Assembly (NCBI RefSeq): GCF_005543295.1
Contig: NZ_SRSG01000032.1
Span: 17,169-81,168, forward strand
Length of the DNA: 64,000 bases
Direction of reading: 5' to 3'
Source: Halalkalirubrum salinum
GTDB lineage: Archaea; Halobacteriota; Halobacteria; Halobacteriales; Haloferacaceae
Positions 29,138 through 38,213 of this stretch are shown piece after piece (position 1 is the first letter of the stretch; each line of letters starts with the position of its first letter). A model generated the notes under the pieces. That model made no database searches, was not told where the DNA came from, and worked only from the letters and a program-made list of their open reading frames with translations. Made by a program: the position numbers and the translations under genes.

Positions 29138-29482
29138 TCAGAGCCACTCGGAAGTAATGTACGTCACTGTCTCCATCGCCTCTCGATTGGGGAACGCTTG
29201 GATAACCCGCTGGATAATGTGGAAGAGTTCGTGCGGGGGAAGTGACTGGTCGGGAACGTAAAACACGCCGCTGTGTGAGTCCGCTGGCATCTGGACGAAG
29301 TCGTCGTCGCTGGTGACGATGAGACGATCCTCTTGAACGGCGTACAGACGAATCGTTGTGTCGTCGATACCTTCGCCCAACTCACCCACATCAACGACGC
29401 GCTCTACATCGTGGCCTGCTTTGGTGAGTTTGTCAGCAAGCGGAGCGGCGATGTTTTCGTCGAGAAGAAACGACACGTCCAT
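29138..29482 (-). CDS. DUF5615 PIN-like toxin
   Basis: 114 residues. Begins VSFLLDENIAAPLADKL and contains IVTSDDDFVQMPADSHSGVF, the DUF5615 pattern with acidic residues equivalent to PIN nuclease catalytic Asp residues. Encoded two bases after the DUF433 protein, the usual partner. Predicted RNase toxin of a VapBC-like module. The Asp residues at positions 8 and about 59-61 are intact, so the toxin is probably active. Confidence 0.85.
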   Translation of the reverse strand: MDVSFLLDENIAAPLADKLTKAGHDVERVVDVGELGEGIDDTTIRLYAVQEDRLIVTSDDDFVQMPADSHSGVFYVPDQSLPPHELFHIIQRVIQAFPNREAMETVTYITSEWL

Positions 29483-29484
29483 GA

Positions 29485-29790
29485 CTACGATTCCGGTAGG
29501 TCTTCCGGCCCGGTGATAATTTTTGCGTCTTCTTCAGCGGCTTCCTGAAGCGCTTTCCGGCGTTCTTCGACCGCCCGCATCTCTTCTGGGTGGTCGTGAT
29601 AGTACGCCAGTGCGTGGTAGACATCCGAGGCGGTGAGGTCAAAGCGGTCCGCAACGGTCTGGGCGTCGAGACCGCGCTCTTCAACCAGCGCATGAATATG
29701 GCTCACGGTGATCCGCCGGCCCCGAATGTGGGGCTCGTCGTGAATTTCTGACTCGTTACCTGAGACGACGGTGTTCATTTGCTTCGACAT
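29485..29790 (-). CDS. DUF433 antitoxin
   Basis: 101 residues from ATG 29790 (the frame stays open to 29850). The N-terminal beta strand plus helix-turn-helix reads PHIRGRRITVSHIHALVEE and LDAQTVADRFDLTASDVYHA, typical of DUF433 antitoxins, which bind DNA and the cognate toxin. The C-terminal helix (about 65-90) is Glu-rich and likely contacts the toxin. First gene of the pair; toxin follows after two bases. Confidence 0.87.
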   Translation of the reverse strand: MSKQMNTVVSGNESEIHDEPHIRGRRITVSHIHALVEERGLDAQTVADRFDLTASDVYHALAYYHDHPEEMRAVEERRKALQEAAEEDAKIITGPEDLPES

Positions 29791-30027
29791 ACTGTAGACA
29801 ACTAGTGCAGTAGTCTTCAGTCTTTGCCGGTATCGGCAGTTGCCTCCCACACAACGTTTGCTGTGTGAACTACTCTCAGTTCCCGGACTTCGCGCCGTTC
29901 ACATGGTCAGCAGGACTGCCGATCCGGTTCGATTTAAAACGTGATAGATTGCAATATACGCAACCACGCAGATATCGTCGTCCAGAGAATCGACAGACAC
30001 TAAGTTCGATCCCGTAAATGTTGCCGT

Positions 30028-31020
30028 ATGGAGACGTTGCTTCTCAACAGCGACGACGTGAACGAGAACGCCCAGATGGGAGAACTCATCCCCGTGATCG
30101 AGGACGCCTTCGCCGCTTACGAGCGCGGAGACGCCCAGATGCCGCCGAAGTCCTACATCGATCTGCCGCAGTACAACGGCGACTTCCGATCGATGCCTGC
30201 GTACCTCGACGCCGGCGAGTGGGACGCTGCAGGGATCAAGTGGGTGAACGTCCACACCGACAACAACGAAAAATACGATCTGCCGACAGTGCTCGGGACG
30301 ATGATCTACTCGGACCCGAAAAACGCCTTCCCGCTCGCAGTGATGGACGGGACATCGCTGACGCAGCTTCGGACGGGTGCAGCGGCCGCAGTCGCGACTG
30401 ATCATCTCGCTGTCGAGGACGCGACGTCGATGGGAATCGTCGGCGCCGGCGTCCAGTCGTACACCCAACTTGAGGCGATCGCGACGATCCGGCCGATCGA
30501 AGAAGTCGTGATCTCCGATCTCGACGAGGAGCGGGTCGCAAAGTTCATCGACGCGTTCGAGGATCGCTTCGAGATCCGTGCAGGATCGATCGCCGACGCA
30601 GCCGCCTGCGACATTCTCTCGACGGTAACACCTGTCGAGTCACCGATCGTCTCCCGCGAGGATGTCGGCGAGCATACCCACATCAACGCGATGGGCGCGG
30701 ACGCCGAGGGCAAACACGAACTGGCTGACGAGATCCTCTTCGACGCAAAGCTCGTCATCGACGACTACGAGCAGACGACCCACTCCGGAGAGATCAACGT
30801 CCCCTGGAGCGAGGGTGTGCTCACCGACGAGGACATCTACGGCGCGATCGGCGAGATCGTCGTTGGAGAGGTACCCGGCCGGACCGACACAGATGGTATC
30901 ACCGTCTTTGATTCGACCGGGCTTGCGGTCCAGGACGTGGCGGCCGCTCGCGTCGTCTACGAACACGCCGACGAGAACGACAACGGCTATCCCTTCGATC
31001 TGGTCGGTCTCAATGCTTGA
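30028..31020 (+). CDS. ala: Alanine dehydrogenase / ornithine cyclodeaminase family
   Basis: 330 residues. NAD-dependent enzyme of the mu-crystallin superfamily. Visible motifs: MPPKSYIDLP with the substrate Lys, RTGAAAAVATDHLA, the Rossmann GIVGAGVQSYTQLEA, the acid-base region in THINAMGADAEGKHELADE, and GEIVVGEVPGR. In Archaeoglobus the same family is an alanine dehydrogenase; the haloarchaeal member may equally be ornithine cyclodeaminase. Stand-alone gene. Confidence 0.87.
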   Translation: METLLLNSDDVNENAQMGELIPVIEDAFAAYERGDAQMPPKSYIDLPQYNGDFRSMPAYLDAGEWDAAGIKWVNVHTDNNEKYDLPTVLGTMIYSDPKNAFPLAVMDGTSLTQLRTGAAAAVATDHLAVEDATSMGIVGAGVQSYTQLEAIATIRPIEEVVISDLDEERVAKFIDAFEDRFEIRAGSIADAAACDILSTVTPVESPIVSREDVGEHTHINAMGADAEGKHELADEILFDAKLVIDDYEQTTHSGEINVPWSEGVLTDEDIYGAIGEIVVGEVPGRTDTDGITVFDSTGLAVQDVAAARVVYEHADENDNGYPFDLVGLNA

Positions 31021-31073
31021 GTTCCGATCGACGACACCGCAGCGTCCCGGTCGGTTTCAATAATAAAAGTACG

Positions 31074-31289
31074 TTAGAGTACGTTCTGCCCGCGGATGCT
31101 TTTGCCCAGCCACAACAGGGCCCACACCGCAGCAATGACCGGCAACATCGGGAGGATGAGTATCAAGAGCAACCCGATCAAAACGAGACCAATGAGGTCC
31201 ATCTCACGGTCCGGACGATCGCCACGGCGGGTGCTCACCGATCGGTACAGCTTCGAGGTGTACGGTTTGCTCTCAGTGCTTTGCGCCAT
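31074..31289 (-). CDS. Small membrane protein, haloarchaeal family
   Basis: 71 residues from ATG 31289 (MAQSTESKPYTSK); three extra residues are possible at 31298. Polar N-terminal 30 residues with RGDRPDREMDLIG, then one long or two short hydrophobic spans (about 33-63) and a basic end. The pattern matches a small conserved haloarchaeal membrane family (DUF7535 as I recall). No function known. Confidence 0.7.
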   Translation of the reverse strand: MAQSTESKPYTSKLYRSVSTRRGDRPDREMDLIGLVLIGLLLILILPMLPVIAAVWALLWLGKSIRGQNVL

Positions 31290-31356
31290 ACCAATCATAG
31301 GGGCTCTGGATGGTTAAACACCGACATGCTCGATCGAGAGCGTCCTCCTCGATCGG

Positions 31357-31779
31357 CTACTGGCTACACCCGTCGAAAGTCGAGTCAGATGGCATGTCTC
31401 GGAGTGTTCCGTCAGCGCCGATCCGTACTGTCACTGAGTAACACTCACCTCCATCCGTGGGGTAGGTCCGCTCGATCGAACCACCTGACTGCAGCGTTGC
31501 GACGACCGTGTACTCGGCTGGGTCGGTTGGAATTCCGTCTGCACTCGTGAGTACCGGCTGGGGCTCGTCGGCCGGTGGCACCTCGCGATCGATCTCGAAC
31601 ACCGTGTCTCCGCCACGATCGATCTCGACGCGGAGTGAATGGGGCTGATCGTCTGCGTTTAATAATACGAGTTCGCCAATACGGGTCCGGGACGGCCGTA
31701 GCGTTGCAGCACATCCAGCAACGGCCGAAAGGAGACCACAACCGAGCCACGCGATCGTCGTTCGACGGGGAACCGACAT
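31357..31779 (-). CDS. Secreted lipoprotein, haloarchaeal
   Basis: 140 residues. N-terminus VPRRTTIAWLGCGLLSAVAGC has a twin-Arg signal and lipobox. The mature part is a small beta-rich domain (IGELVLLNADDQPHSLRVE; VFEIDREVPP; YTVVATLQSGG) with two further Cys residues that could form a disulfide. Similar short lipoproteins recur in haloarchaea. Function unknown. Confidence 0.75.
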   Translation of the reverse strand: MSVPRRTTIAWLGCGLLSAVAGCAATLRPSRTRIGELVLLNADDQPHSLRVEIDRGGDTVFEIDREVPPADEPQPVLTSADGIPTDPAEYTVVATLQSGGSIERTYPTDGGECYSVTVRIGADGTLRDMPSDSTFDGCSQ

Positions 31780-31877
31780 AGCTGAAGATTGGCCACGAGA
31801 TGGATTAATACGCTGTGGATCTGCTGAGTCTGAGACTCGACAAAACAGCTATGTCGATTTGGCCGTGTTATAGTGGT

Positions 31878-32339
31878 ATGGTCCTCGATGCGCTCATATC
31901 CCTCCCGAGCAAGCTTCGATCGGCCGTCCGAAACCGCGTCTTTTCCTCGGCGATCGAGCGCCGCAAGTGGTACGCGATGGTAGCCGACGACTGTCAACTC
32001 GTCATCTGGACCTGCGAGCGGAGCCAGCCGGGACATGTAGACATCCGATACCTCCGTGGGGCGTGTTTCGAACTACTCGCTCGGCTCGACAGTCGCCTCG
32101 CTACGGTCCCGCCGACGGTTGACGAGGATGTCGAATTGACCGTCAAGGAGCTCCGCGATCGCGCGCGCAGACGGGTAAACACTGGGCGACTCCACCGCGC
32201 CGATCCGGCAGCGTTCGAATCGATAATCACAGAGCTCCACTCACTGGAGGCGCGGTGTCGGCTTCGCGCAGAGGGGTTGACGTCGCCTGACGAGGAGGGA
32301 TCGATCGCCTCCACACCGCACGGAGAGGTGGACGCGTAG
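31878..32339 (+). CDS. Hypothetical protein
   Basis: 153 residues from ATG 31878; the frame stays open to 31815. Rich in Arg and Leu, predicted mainly helical, without signal or membrane span. The region RKWYAMVADDCQLVIWTCER near residues 29-48 looks like a folded core. I do not recognise the family. It precedes leuS, but a probable leuS promoter lies between, so they need not be cotranscribed. Confidence 0.6.
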   Translation: MVLDALISLPSKLRSAVRNRVFSSAIERRKWYAMVADDCQLVIWTCERSQPGHVDIRYLRGACFELLARLDSRLATVPPTVDEDVELTVKELRDRARRRVNTGRLHRADPAAFESIITELHSLEARCRLRAEGLTSPDEEGSIASTPHGEVDA

Positions 32340-32427
32340 CGACGGTCGTTCCTGCTGCGGCCATGTCAGGCCGTCCCGTCGGATGGAAAGGTATAGGACG
32401 CAAACGCGACCACGTTGGTATAAACAG

Positions 32428-35064
32428 ATGAACGACGACGGCTACGACCACCGATCGGTCGAACGACGCTATCAGGAGGCGTGGGACGAGGCTGACGTCT
32501 ACCGGACCCCCGACGACGTGTCGGATCCGACCTACGTCCTCGGGATGTACCCGTACCCCTCCGGGGAACTCCACATGGGCCACGTCCGAAACTACACGAT
32601 CACCGACGCGTACGGGCGATTCAATCGAATGCGCGGCGAGGACGTACTCCACCCAATGGGGTGGGACGCGTTTGGGCTGCCCGCCGAAAACGCGGCCAAG
32701 GAACGCGACACCAACCCCCGCGATTGGACGTTCGACTGCATCGACACCATGCGCAGGCAGATGGAGTCGATGGGATTTGGGTACGACTGGGATCGCGAAA
32801 TCACCACCTGCACGCCAGAGTACTACCGCTGGAACCAGTGGCTATTCGGCCGGCTCCACGAGGAAGGACTGGTCGAACAGCGCGACGCCGAGGTCAACTG
32901 GTGTCCCGACTGTGAGACCGTCCTCGCGGACGAGCAAGTCGAAGGCGAGGCCGAACTGTGCTGGCGATGTGACACCCCCGTCGAACAGCGTGAGCTCGAA
33001 CAGTGGTTCCTGAAGATCACCGAGTACGCCGATGAGTTGATTGACACGCTCGATGAGCTGAAGGGATGGCCAGATTCGGTTAGACAGATGCAGCGCAACT
33101 GGATCGGCCGCCAGTACGGGACAACGCTACCGTTCGAGATCGACAGCCACGGCACCGTCGAGGCGTTCACGACCCGCGCAGACACGGTCTACGGTGCGAC
33201 TTTCTTCGCGCTCGCGCCAGATCACCCAATCAGCCAAGAGCTGATCAAGACGGACGACGCGGTCCACGAGTTCATCCACCACGAGGCAGACCCTGAAGGC
33301 GACGAGCCCAACGGCGTTCGGACGGATCTGACAGCGACGAATCCCGTGACCGGCGAAGAGCTGCCGGTGTTCGTCGCCGACTTCGTCCTCTCGGACGTGG
33401 GGACCGGCGCGCTGATGGGCGTACCCGGCCACGACGATCGCGACCACGTCTTCGCGACAAAGATGGGCGTTGACATCGTTCCCGTGATCGCCCCGAGCGA
33501 CGAGGACGATGTCGACGTGAGCGAGTCCGCATTTACCGACGACGGCGTGTTGATCAACTCCGGTGAGTACAGCGGACTGGACAGCGAGACCGCCCGCGAG
33601 CAGATCACTGAAGACACCGAGGCCGCAGAGCTGACCACCCAGTACCGCCTGCGTGACTGGGGAATCTCCAGACAGCGCTACTGGGGGACGCCGATCCCGG
33701 TTGTCCGGTGTTCGGAGTGCGGTCCCGTGCTCGTGCCCGAGTCTGAGTTGCCCGTCGAGTTGCCCGAGTTCGTCAACACGACTGGCAATCCGCTGGACGC
33801 GGCGACTGACTGGAAGGAGACGACCTGTCCGGAGTGCGGTGGTGAGGCCGTCCGCGAGACCGACACGATGGACACGTTCGTCGACTCCTCGTGGTACTTC
33901 CTGCGGTACGTCTCCCCGGAGTTGACGGACGCGCCGTTCGACCTCGATCGCGCCAACGACTGGATGCCGGTCGATCAGTACGTCGGCGGGATCGAACACG
34001 CCGTGATGCACCTGCTGTACAGCCGCTTTATCACCAAATTCTTCGCCGACGCCGAGGGGCTCGAACACCGCGAGCCGTTCACCAACCTGCTCGCACAGGG
34101 CATGGTGCAGTTAGACGGCTCGAAGATGTCCAAATCGAAGGGCAACGTCGTCTCACCCCAGGAGATCGTCGAAGACTACGGCGCGGACACCGCCCGGTTG
34201 TTCATGATGCAGGCTGCCCAGCCCGAGCGGGCCTTCGACTGGACCGAAGAGGGCGTTCGATCGACATACGCATTCTTGACACGGCTGTACGACCTCGTCG
34301 AGTCGTTCGATCCCGAGACCGCCACGGGCGAACACGACGCGGTCGCCGCCTACGTCGAAAGCGAGATCGATGCGACGATCGCCGTCGCGACCGAAGAGTA
34401 CGAGTCGCTGACGTTCAATATCGCCCTGCGGGAGGCACAAGGACTCGTTCGGACGCTGCGGCAGTACGCCGACTACACCGAACCGCACGCGGCGACGTTC
34501 GAACGCGGCCTCCAGACGGCTGTGTTGTTGCTCTCGCCGGTTGCCCCGCACATCGCGGAGGCGCTGTACGACGAACTGGGCGGTGAAGGATTCGTCGTCA
34601 ACGCGGCGTGGCCAGAGAGCGACGCCGATCGATCGACTGCAGAGGATCGCCGCCGACTCGTCGAGAACACCCGCGAAGACGTCCGGCAAATCATCGAGGT
34701 CGCTGGGATCGACGATCCCGAACGGATCGATGTCGTCGTTGCGCCCGAATGGAAATATCGCGCGCTCGAGGTTGCCGTCGAGAGCGACGCACCGAACGTG
34801 ATCGGCGAACTCATGCAGATTCCGGAGATCAAAAAACAGGGCCAAGCCGCTGCCGACTACGGCAAGGACCTCCAGGCCGAGCGCGAAGCGCTGTCGGTCG
34901 GACTTGCGGTGGACGAAGAGTACGAGGCGCTGTCAGCAGCGGCGTGGCTGATAGAACGGGAGTTCGACGCGCCAGTCCGCGTGGTTCGCGCGGCTGACGC
35001 CGACGAGTCAACAGTTTCGAAGGCGACGCCCGGTCGGCCGGCGATCGATATCCTCGAAACGTAG
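32428..35064 (+). CDS. leuS: Leucyl-tRNA synthetase
   Basis: Charges tRNA-Leu; 878 residues. Class Ia signatures: HMGH at 49-52 (SGELHMGHVRNYT) and KMSKS at 566-570 (DGSKMSKSKGN). The editing (CP1) domain holds FTTRADTVYGATF and GVPGHDDRD. A zinc-binding knuckle lies at CPDCETVLADEQV and CWRC. Insert and domain order look bacterial-type, as in other haloarchaeal LeuRS. ATG 32428 (MNDDGYDH). A TATA-like GGTATAGG lies about 30 bases upstream. Confidence 0.97.
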   Translation: MNDDGYDHRSVERRYQEAWDEADVYRTPDDVSDPTYVLGMYPYPSGELHMGHVRNYTITDAYGRFNRMRGEDVLHPMGWDAFGLPAENAAKERDTNPRDWTFDCIDTMRRQMESMGFGYDWDREITTCTPEYYRWNQWLFGRLHEEGLVEQRDAEVNWCPDCETVLADEQVEGEAELCWRCDTPVEQRELEQWFLKITEYADELIDTLDELKGWPDSVRQMQRNWIGRQYGTTLPFEIDSHGTVEAFTTRADTVYGATFFALAPDHPISQELIKTDDAVHEFIHHEADPEGDEPNGVRTDLTATNPVTGEELPVFVADFVLSDVGTGALMGVPGHDDRDHVFATKMGVDIVPVIAPSDEDDVDVSESAFTDDGVLINSGEYSGLDSETAREQITEDTEAAELTTQYRLRDWGISRQRYWGTPIPVVRCSECGPVLVPESELPVELPEFVNTTGNPLDAATDWKETTCPECGGEAVRETDTMDTFVDSSWYFLRYVSPELTDAPFDLDRANDWMPVDQYVGGIEHAVMHLLYSRFITKFFADAEGLEHREPFTNLLAQGMVQLDGSKMSKSKGNVVSPQEIVEDYGADTARLFMMQAAQPERAFDWTEEGVRSTYAFLTRLYDLVESFDPETATGEHDAVAAYVESEIDATIAVATEEYESLTFNIALREAQGLVRTLRQYADYTEPHAATFERGLQTAVLLLSPVAPHIAEALYDELGGEGFVVNAAWPESDADRSTAEDRRRLVENTREDVRQIIEVAGIDDPERIDVVVAPEWKYRALEVAVESDAPNVIGELMQIPEIKKQGQAAADYGKDLQAEREALSVGLAVDEEYEALSAAAWLIEREFDAPVRVVRAADADESTVSKATPGRPAIDILET

Positions 35065-35087
35065 GCTCACCGTCTTGGCGGGCGAGG

Positions 35088-35513
35088 CTATTCGATGTCG
35101 ATCCGGTGGCCGTCGTCGTCCTCGGTGGGTTCGAGTTGGGGAACCGTGACGGTGAGGACGCCGTTCGTGTAGGTCGCAGTGGAGCCGTCGACGTCGATCG
35201 CCTCGGGGAGACGAACGCGGCGGCTCAGGGTCTCGCTGCGTCGTTCGCGTTGGAGATAGTCGCCAGCGTCTTCGTCAGTCTCGTGGTGGCGCTCGGCGCG
35301 GATTGTCAACAGGTCCTCGTCGAGTCGAAGGTCGATGTGTTCGCGATCGAAGCCGGGGAGATCGGCCATGACGACGTACTCGGTGTCGTAGTTGGCCACG
35401 TCGATGTCGATCCCGCCCCAGTTGCCCGCAGGCAGGCGCATCTCCTCGAAGCCCTGGCCCATTCTGTCAAAGAACGATTCGATGTCGTCGAACGGTGTTG
35501 ATCGTCGCATCAT
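35088..35513 (-). CDS. hsp20: Small heat shock protein Hsp20 (1)
   Basis: 141 residues from ATG 35513. Alpha-crystallin domain about 45-140: IDIDVANYDTEYVVMADLPG, RHHETDEDAG, LSRRVRLPEAID and TYTNGVLTVTVP. The N-terminal arm is short with FDRMGQGFEEM. Holdase chaperone of aggregation-prone proteins. Convergent with leuS. GTG 35528 would add five residues. A second copy with the same features lies at 36793-37233. Confidence 0.93.
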   Translation of the reverse strand: MMRRSTPFDDIESFFDRMGQGFEEMRLPAGNWGGIDIDVANYDTEYVVMADLPGFDREHIDLRLDEDLLTIRAERHHETDEDAGDYLQRERRSETLSRRVRLPEAIDVDGSTATYTNGVLTVTVPQLEPTEDDDGHRIDIE

Positions 35514-35601
35514 ATTGTTTTTCACCAAAGGACAGAATAGTCGGCTGTGATATTAAACAGTGGAGGACCATGTGTAGCAGATCGCACAGCATTGAGCTAT
35601 A

Positions 35602-35645
35602 GACAGCTACCCGCAACTGAAGTCGTGGGCGTTCTCCTTGACTGC
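35602..35645 (-). mobile_element. Diverged solo IS200/IS605-like right-end element (copy 2)
   Basis: Hairpin CCCGCAACT-GA-AGTCGTGGG at 35610-35629 with flanks GACAGCTA and GCGTTCTCCTTGACTG, aligning with the 46-bp elements at 24207 and 55660. More diverged than those, so an older relic. It lies between an Hsp20 gene and a DUF7344-type gene and breaks nothing visible. Confidence 0.6.
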
Positions 35646-35796
35646 TGGTTACCCGAGGCGTTCGACCGATGTCGACAGGTAAGTAAGGGAGAATGAGAGA
35701 GTCTGGGTCAACGCCACAAATATCAGGACGGAGGATAACACTGCATATCGATGGCCCTGCGAGCGAGTCCACTGTCTGAACATGGTGTGGATATTA

Positions 35797-36132
35797 ATGA
35801 CTACAAACAAACAGATCGTCTCGACCGAAACCCTGCTTGACATCGTTGCCAACCCGCGGCGGCGAACGATACTGAACTACCTGAGTACTAACGGAGATGA
35901 GACGGTCAGATTGGACGAGCTGACTCGGTCGATCGCTGCCGATGGAGGACACACCGCAAGCTCTCACAGCGGAGATTCCACAGCCACAGATATCGAACTT
36001 CATCATACACATCTTCCGAAGCCACCGGCCGCCGGCATCACCGAATACGACGCACAGCGTGGGATAGTAACGTATCACTCCACGGACCGAGTCGAGAAGC
36101 TTCTCGAGTTCGTCTCGACAAAAATAGCATAG
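35797..36132 (+). CDS. Winged-helix DUF7344-type protein
   Basis: 111 residues from ATG 35797. N-terminal helices read ETLLDIVANPRRRTILNYLS, the usual DUF7344 pattern, and the recognition region IELHHTHLPKPPAAGI; the C-terminal strand is RGIVTYHSTDRVEKLLEF. An HTASSHSGDST linker interrupts the wing. Probably binds DNA as a dimer; targets unknown. Divergent from the first Hsp20 gene. Confidence 0.75.
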   Translation: MTTNKQIVSTETLLDIVANPRRRTILNYLSTNGDETVRLDELTRSIAADGGHTASSHSGDSTATDIELHHTHLPKPPAAGITEYDAQRGIVTYHSTDRVEKLLEFVSTKIA

Positions 36133-36158
36133 TGTGTTCGGTGGGCGCTGTTTTGCGC

Positions 36159-36479
36159 TTATTCGGAGGTGACGCCGTCCAACTGAACCTCGACCCAGCC
36201 GCGGCTATCGACTTGAACGGCAATACCGTCGTACATGAACGACACAGAGACAGCATCCGTTGTACCGTCTCGCCGCGATTGCATGAGCCGATCGAGTGCA
36301 TCGGGGTCGACGTAATCGTACAGCGGAGACGTGGCGGTAGGATCGCGGTTTGTCGCAGCAGCGACGGCTTCGATCACAGCCGTGCTCGGTCGGTCTGAGT
36401 CACCCCACTCGTGACGGATTCGTCCAGTTGACGGTGCGGCTGAGTCGTTCCGTTCTGACGGCGTGTCCTTTTTTGTCAT
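36159..36479 (-). CDS. HalOD1 output-domain protein
   Basis: 106 residues. Disordered polar N-terminus, then the HalOD1 domain (about 28-104): STAVIEAVAAATNRDPTA, PLYDYVDPDALDRLM, and VSVSFMYDGIAVQVDSRG. HalOD1 is an output domain of haloarchaeal signalling proteins; stand-alone copies have no defined role. Convergent with the DUF7344-type gene. Confidence 0.82.
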   Translation of the reverse strand: MTKKDTPSERNDSAAPSTGRIRHEWGDSDRPSTAVIEAVAAATNRDPTATSPLYDYVDPDALDRLMQSRRDGTTDAVSVSFMYDGIAVQVDSRGWVEVQLDGVTSE

Positions 36480-36792
36480 CAGTTGATTATTTTTGCGGCA
36501 TCGATAGAGCGACGGAATGTGTTCGCAGCGACGATCGGCTCCTCGAATTGGTACTACCTTCTATATTGGATCATATACAATGTGTACATAAGATTGTTTT
36601 GTGATAAACTAAATAACACATCATGTTATTGATATTATTTGTTGGCGAAATGAGAAATCACGTGATCGGCGTTGGGGCCACGGGGGACACAGTAAACAAA
36701 AAATACGCACACCGGGCTAAGGGGACTGACAGGTACGATCGCTCTCTGTCGTCGATCGAATTGAGAGCTGCCCCCACGGGCTGACGGGCAGC
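36480..36792. other. AT-rich intergenic region
   Basis: 313 bases. AT-rich patch around 36540-36650 (for example CTATATTGGATCATATAC and GTTATTGATATTATTTG) with no gene; it probably holds the HalOD1 promoter and possibly more. The right end contains a hairpin just 3' of the second Hsp20 gene. Confidence 0.6.
36767..36792 (-). terminator. Hairpin 3' of Hsp20 (2)
   Basis: GCTGCCC (36767-36773) and GGGCAGC (36786-36792) pair around a 12-base loop, immediately after the stop at 36793. A possible transcription terminator or mRNA 3' end. Confidence 0.4.
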
Positions 36793-37233
36793 CTATGAGA
36801 TTTCGATCCGCTTGCCGCCGGCATCGTCAGGCGACTGTTTTGGCAGGGTAACTGTCAGGACTCCGTTTGCGTACGTCGCGTTCGTCTCTTCTGCGAGGAC
36901 CTCCGCAGGAAGAGAGACCCGCCGGCTGACTGATCGCTGCTGTCGCTCACGGCGGTGGTAGGTGACACCGGCCTCTTCACCCTCGTCGGTTGCTTCGGAT
37001 TCGGTGGTCGCATCGAGGACGAGCGAGCCGTCGTCGAGACGGACCTCGATCGAATCACGATCGAAACCGGGCAGATCGGCAGTCACGACGATCTCGTCGC
37101 CGTGATCAGCCACATCCACGCGGATTTCCTGTCGAAGCCCCGGCTCGAGCGATCGGCCGATGCCGCCGAACTGTTCGTTCATCCGTTCGAGGAACTCATC
37201 CAGCTCGCGGAAGGGATCTCGTTTGTCGGGCAT
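36793..37233 (-). CDS. hsp20: Small heat shock protein Hsp20 (2)
   Basis: 146 residues. Alpha-crystallin domain about 38-140: IRVDVADHGDEIVVTADLPG, YHRRERQQRSVSRRVSLP, and TYANGVLTVTLPKQ. The N-terminal arm MPDKRDPFRELDEFLERM forms a helix used in oligomer assembly. The residue pattern differs enough from Hsp20 (1) to be a true paralogue. Lies convergent-free between HalOD1 and pheA genes. Confidence 0.93.
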   Translation of the reverse strand: MPDKRDPFRELDEFLERMNEQFGGIGRSLEPGLRQEIRVDVADHGDEIVVTADLPGFDRDSIEVRLDDGSLVLDATTESEATDEGEEAGVTYHRRERQQRSVSRRVSLPAEVLAEETNATYANGVLTVTLPKQSPDDAGGKRIEIS

Positions 37234-37305
37234 ACACCTAGTCGTTCGGCCGGCAGCCTAATCAATCTTGTCGCCGAAAAAAGAACAGTATTCAGGGTCG
37301 CGAAA

Positions 37306-38118
37306 TCAGTACATCACGTGTCTGGTATCGTAGGAGCCGAGCACGCGAACCCAGCCCTCGCTGGCGATTGCTTCGATCTCTTCGACGGCCGCCTGGGTCC
37401 GATCCTCGTAGAGACCCCCTTCCGCGTCGAGGTGGAACAGATAGTCTCCGAGGCGCTCGCCACTGGGGCGAGACTCGATCCGCGAGAGGTTGATGTTTCG
37501 ATCGGCGAACGCTTCGAGCAACTCAAGCAGCAGTCCGGGATAGTTGACGTTCGGGTAGACGATGAGCGTGGTCTTGCCGCCGGCGTCCGATCGTTCCGAC
37601 AGCGGGGCGATCACGAGGAAGCGAGTCACGTTCGAAGTTCGGTCCTGAATCCCCGTCGCGAGGACCTGTAGCTCGGTGCCATTCGTCGCGTTGTCGGGGT
37701 GACCGATCGCCGCAACCGTCGGATCGTTTCGAGCGCGTTCGACCCCGCGGGCGGTGCTTGCAACCGCCTCCTGGGCGATTTCCGGGTACTCGGCTTCAAG
37801 ATACCCACGGCACTGTGCGAGCGCCTGCGAGTGGCTCGCGATAATGTCGAAGTTGCCCGACTGGGCCAACAACCCGTGTCGGATCGGTGTGACGACCTCG
37901 GAAACAACGCTCACATCGTGTTCGGAGAGCGCATCGAGGCTTTCGGTGACACTCCCTTCGATCGAGTTTTCGATCGGGACCACGCCGCGTTCGAACGTGC
38001 CGTCGGCGACGGCTTCGACGATCGCGGTCACCGATTCGCGAAACGAGACCGACTCTGCAACGGCGCTGGCCGCACGGTGCGAGTAGGTGCCCGCGGGCCC
38101 AAGCGTAACGGCATTCAT
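37306..38118 (-). CDS. pheA: Prephenate dehydratase
   Basis: 270 residues from ATG 38118 (MNAVTLGPAGTYSHRAA); the reading to 38166 is not family-like. Decarboxylates and dehydrates prephenate to phenylpyruvate in phenylalanine synthesis. Motifs: VVPIENSIEGSV, the catalytic Thr region NVTRFLVIAP, and the C-terminal ACT domain (about 190-265, LLLELLEAFADRNINLSRIES), which senses phenylalanine. Downstream of hisE on the same strand. Confidence 0.94.
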   Translation of the reverse strand: MNAVTLGPAGTYSHRAASAVAESVSFRESVTAIVEAVADGTFERGVVPIENSIEGSVTESLDALSEHDVSVVSEVVTPIRHGLLAQSGNFDIIASHSQALAQCRGYLEAEYPEIAQEAVASTARGVERARNDPTVAAIGHPDNATNGTELQVLATGIQDRTSNVTRFLVIAPLSERSDAGGKTTLIVYPNVNYPGLLLELLEAFADRNINLSRIESRPSGERLGDYLFHLDAEGGLYEDRTQAAVEEIEAIASEGWVRVLGSYDTRHVMY

Positions 38119-38213
38119 TGCCGGAACAGTTGTCCGGTCGGCGAAATAAGTCCGTCGGCTTCTCACCAGCAGTACCGCCCGATCGATCCGGCAGAATTGT
38201 GGCGGTTGATCGA

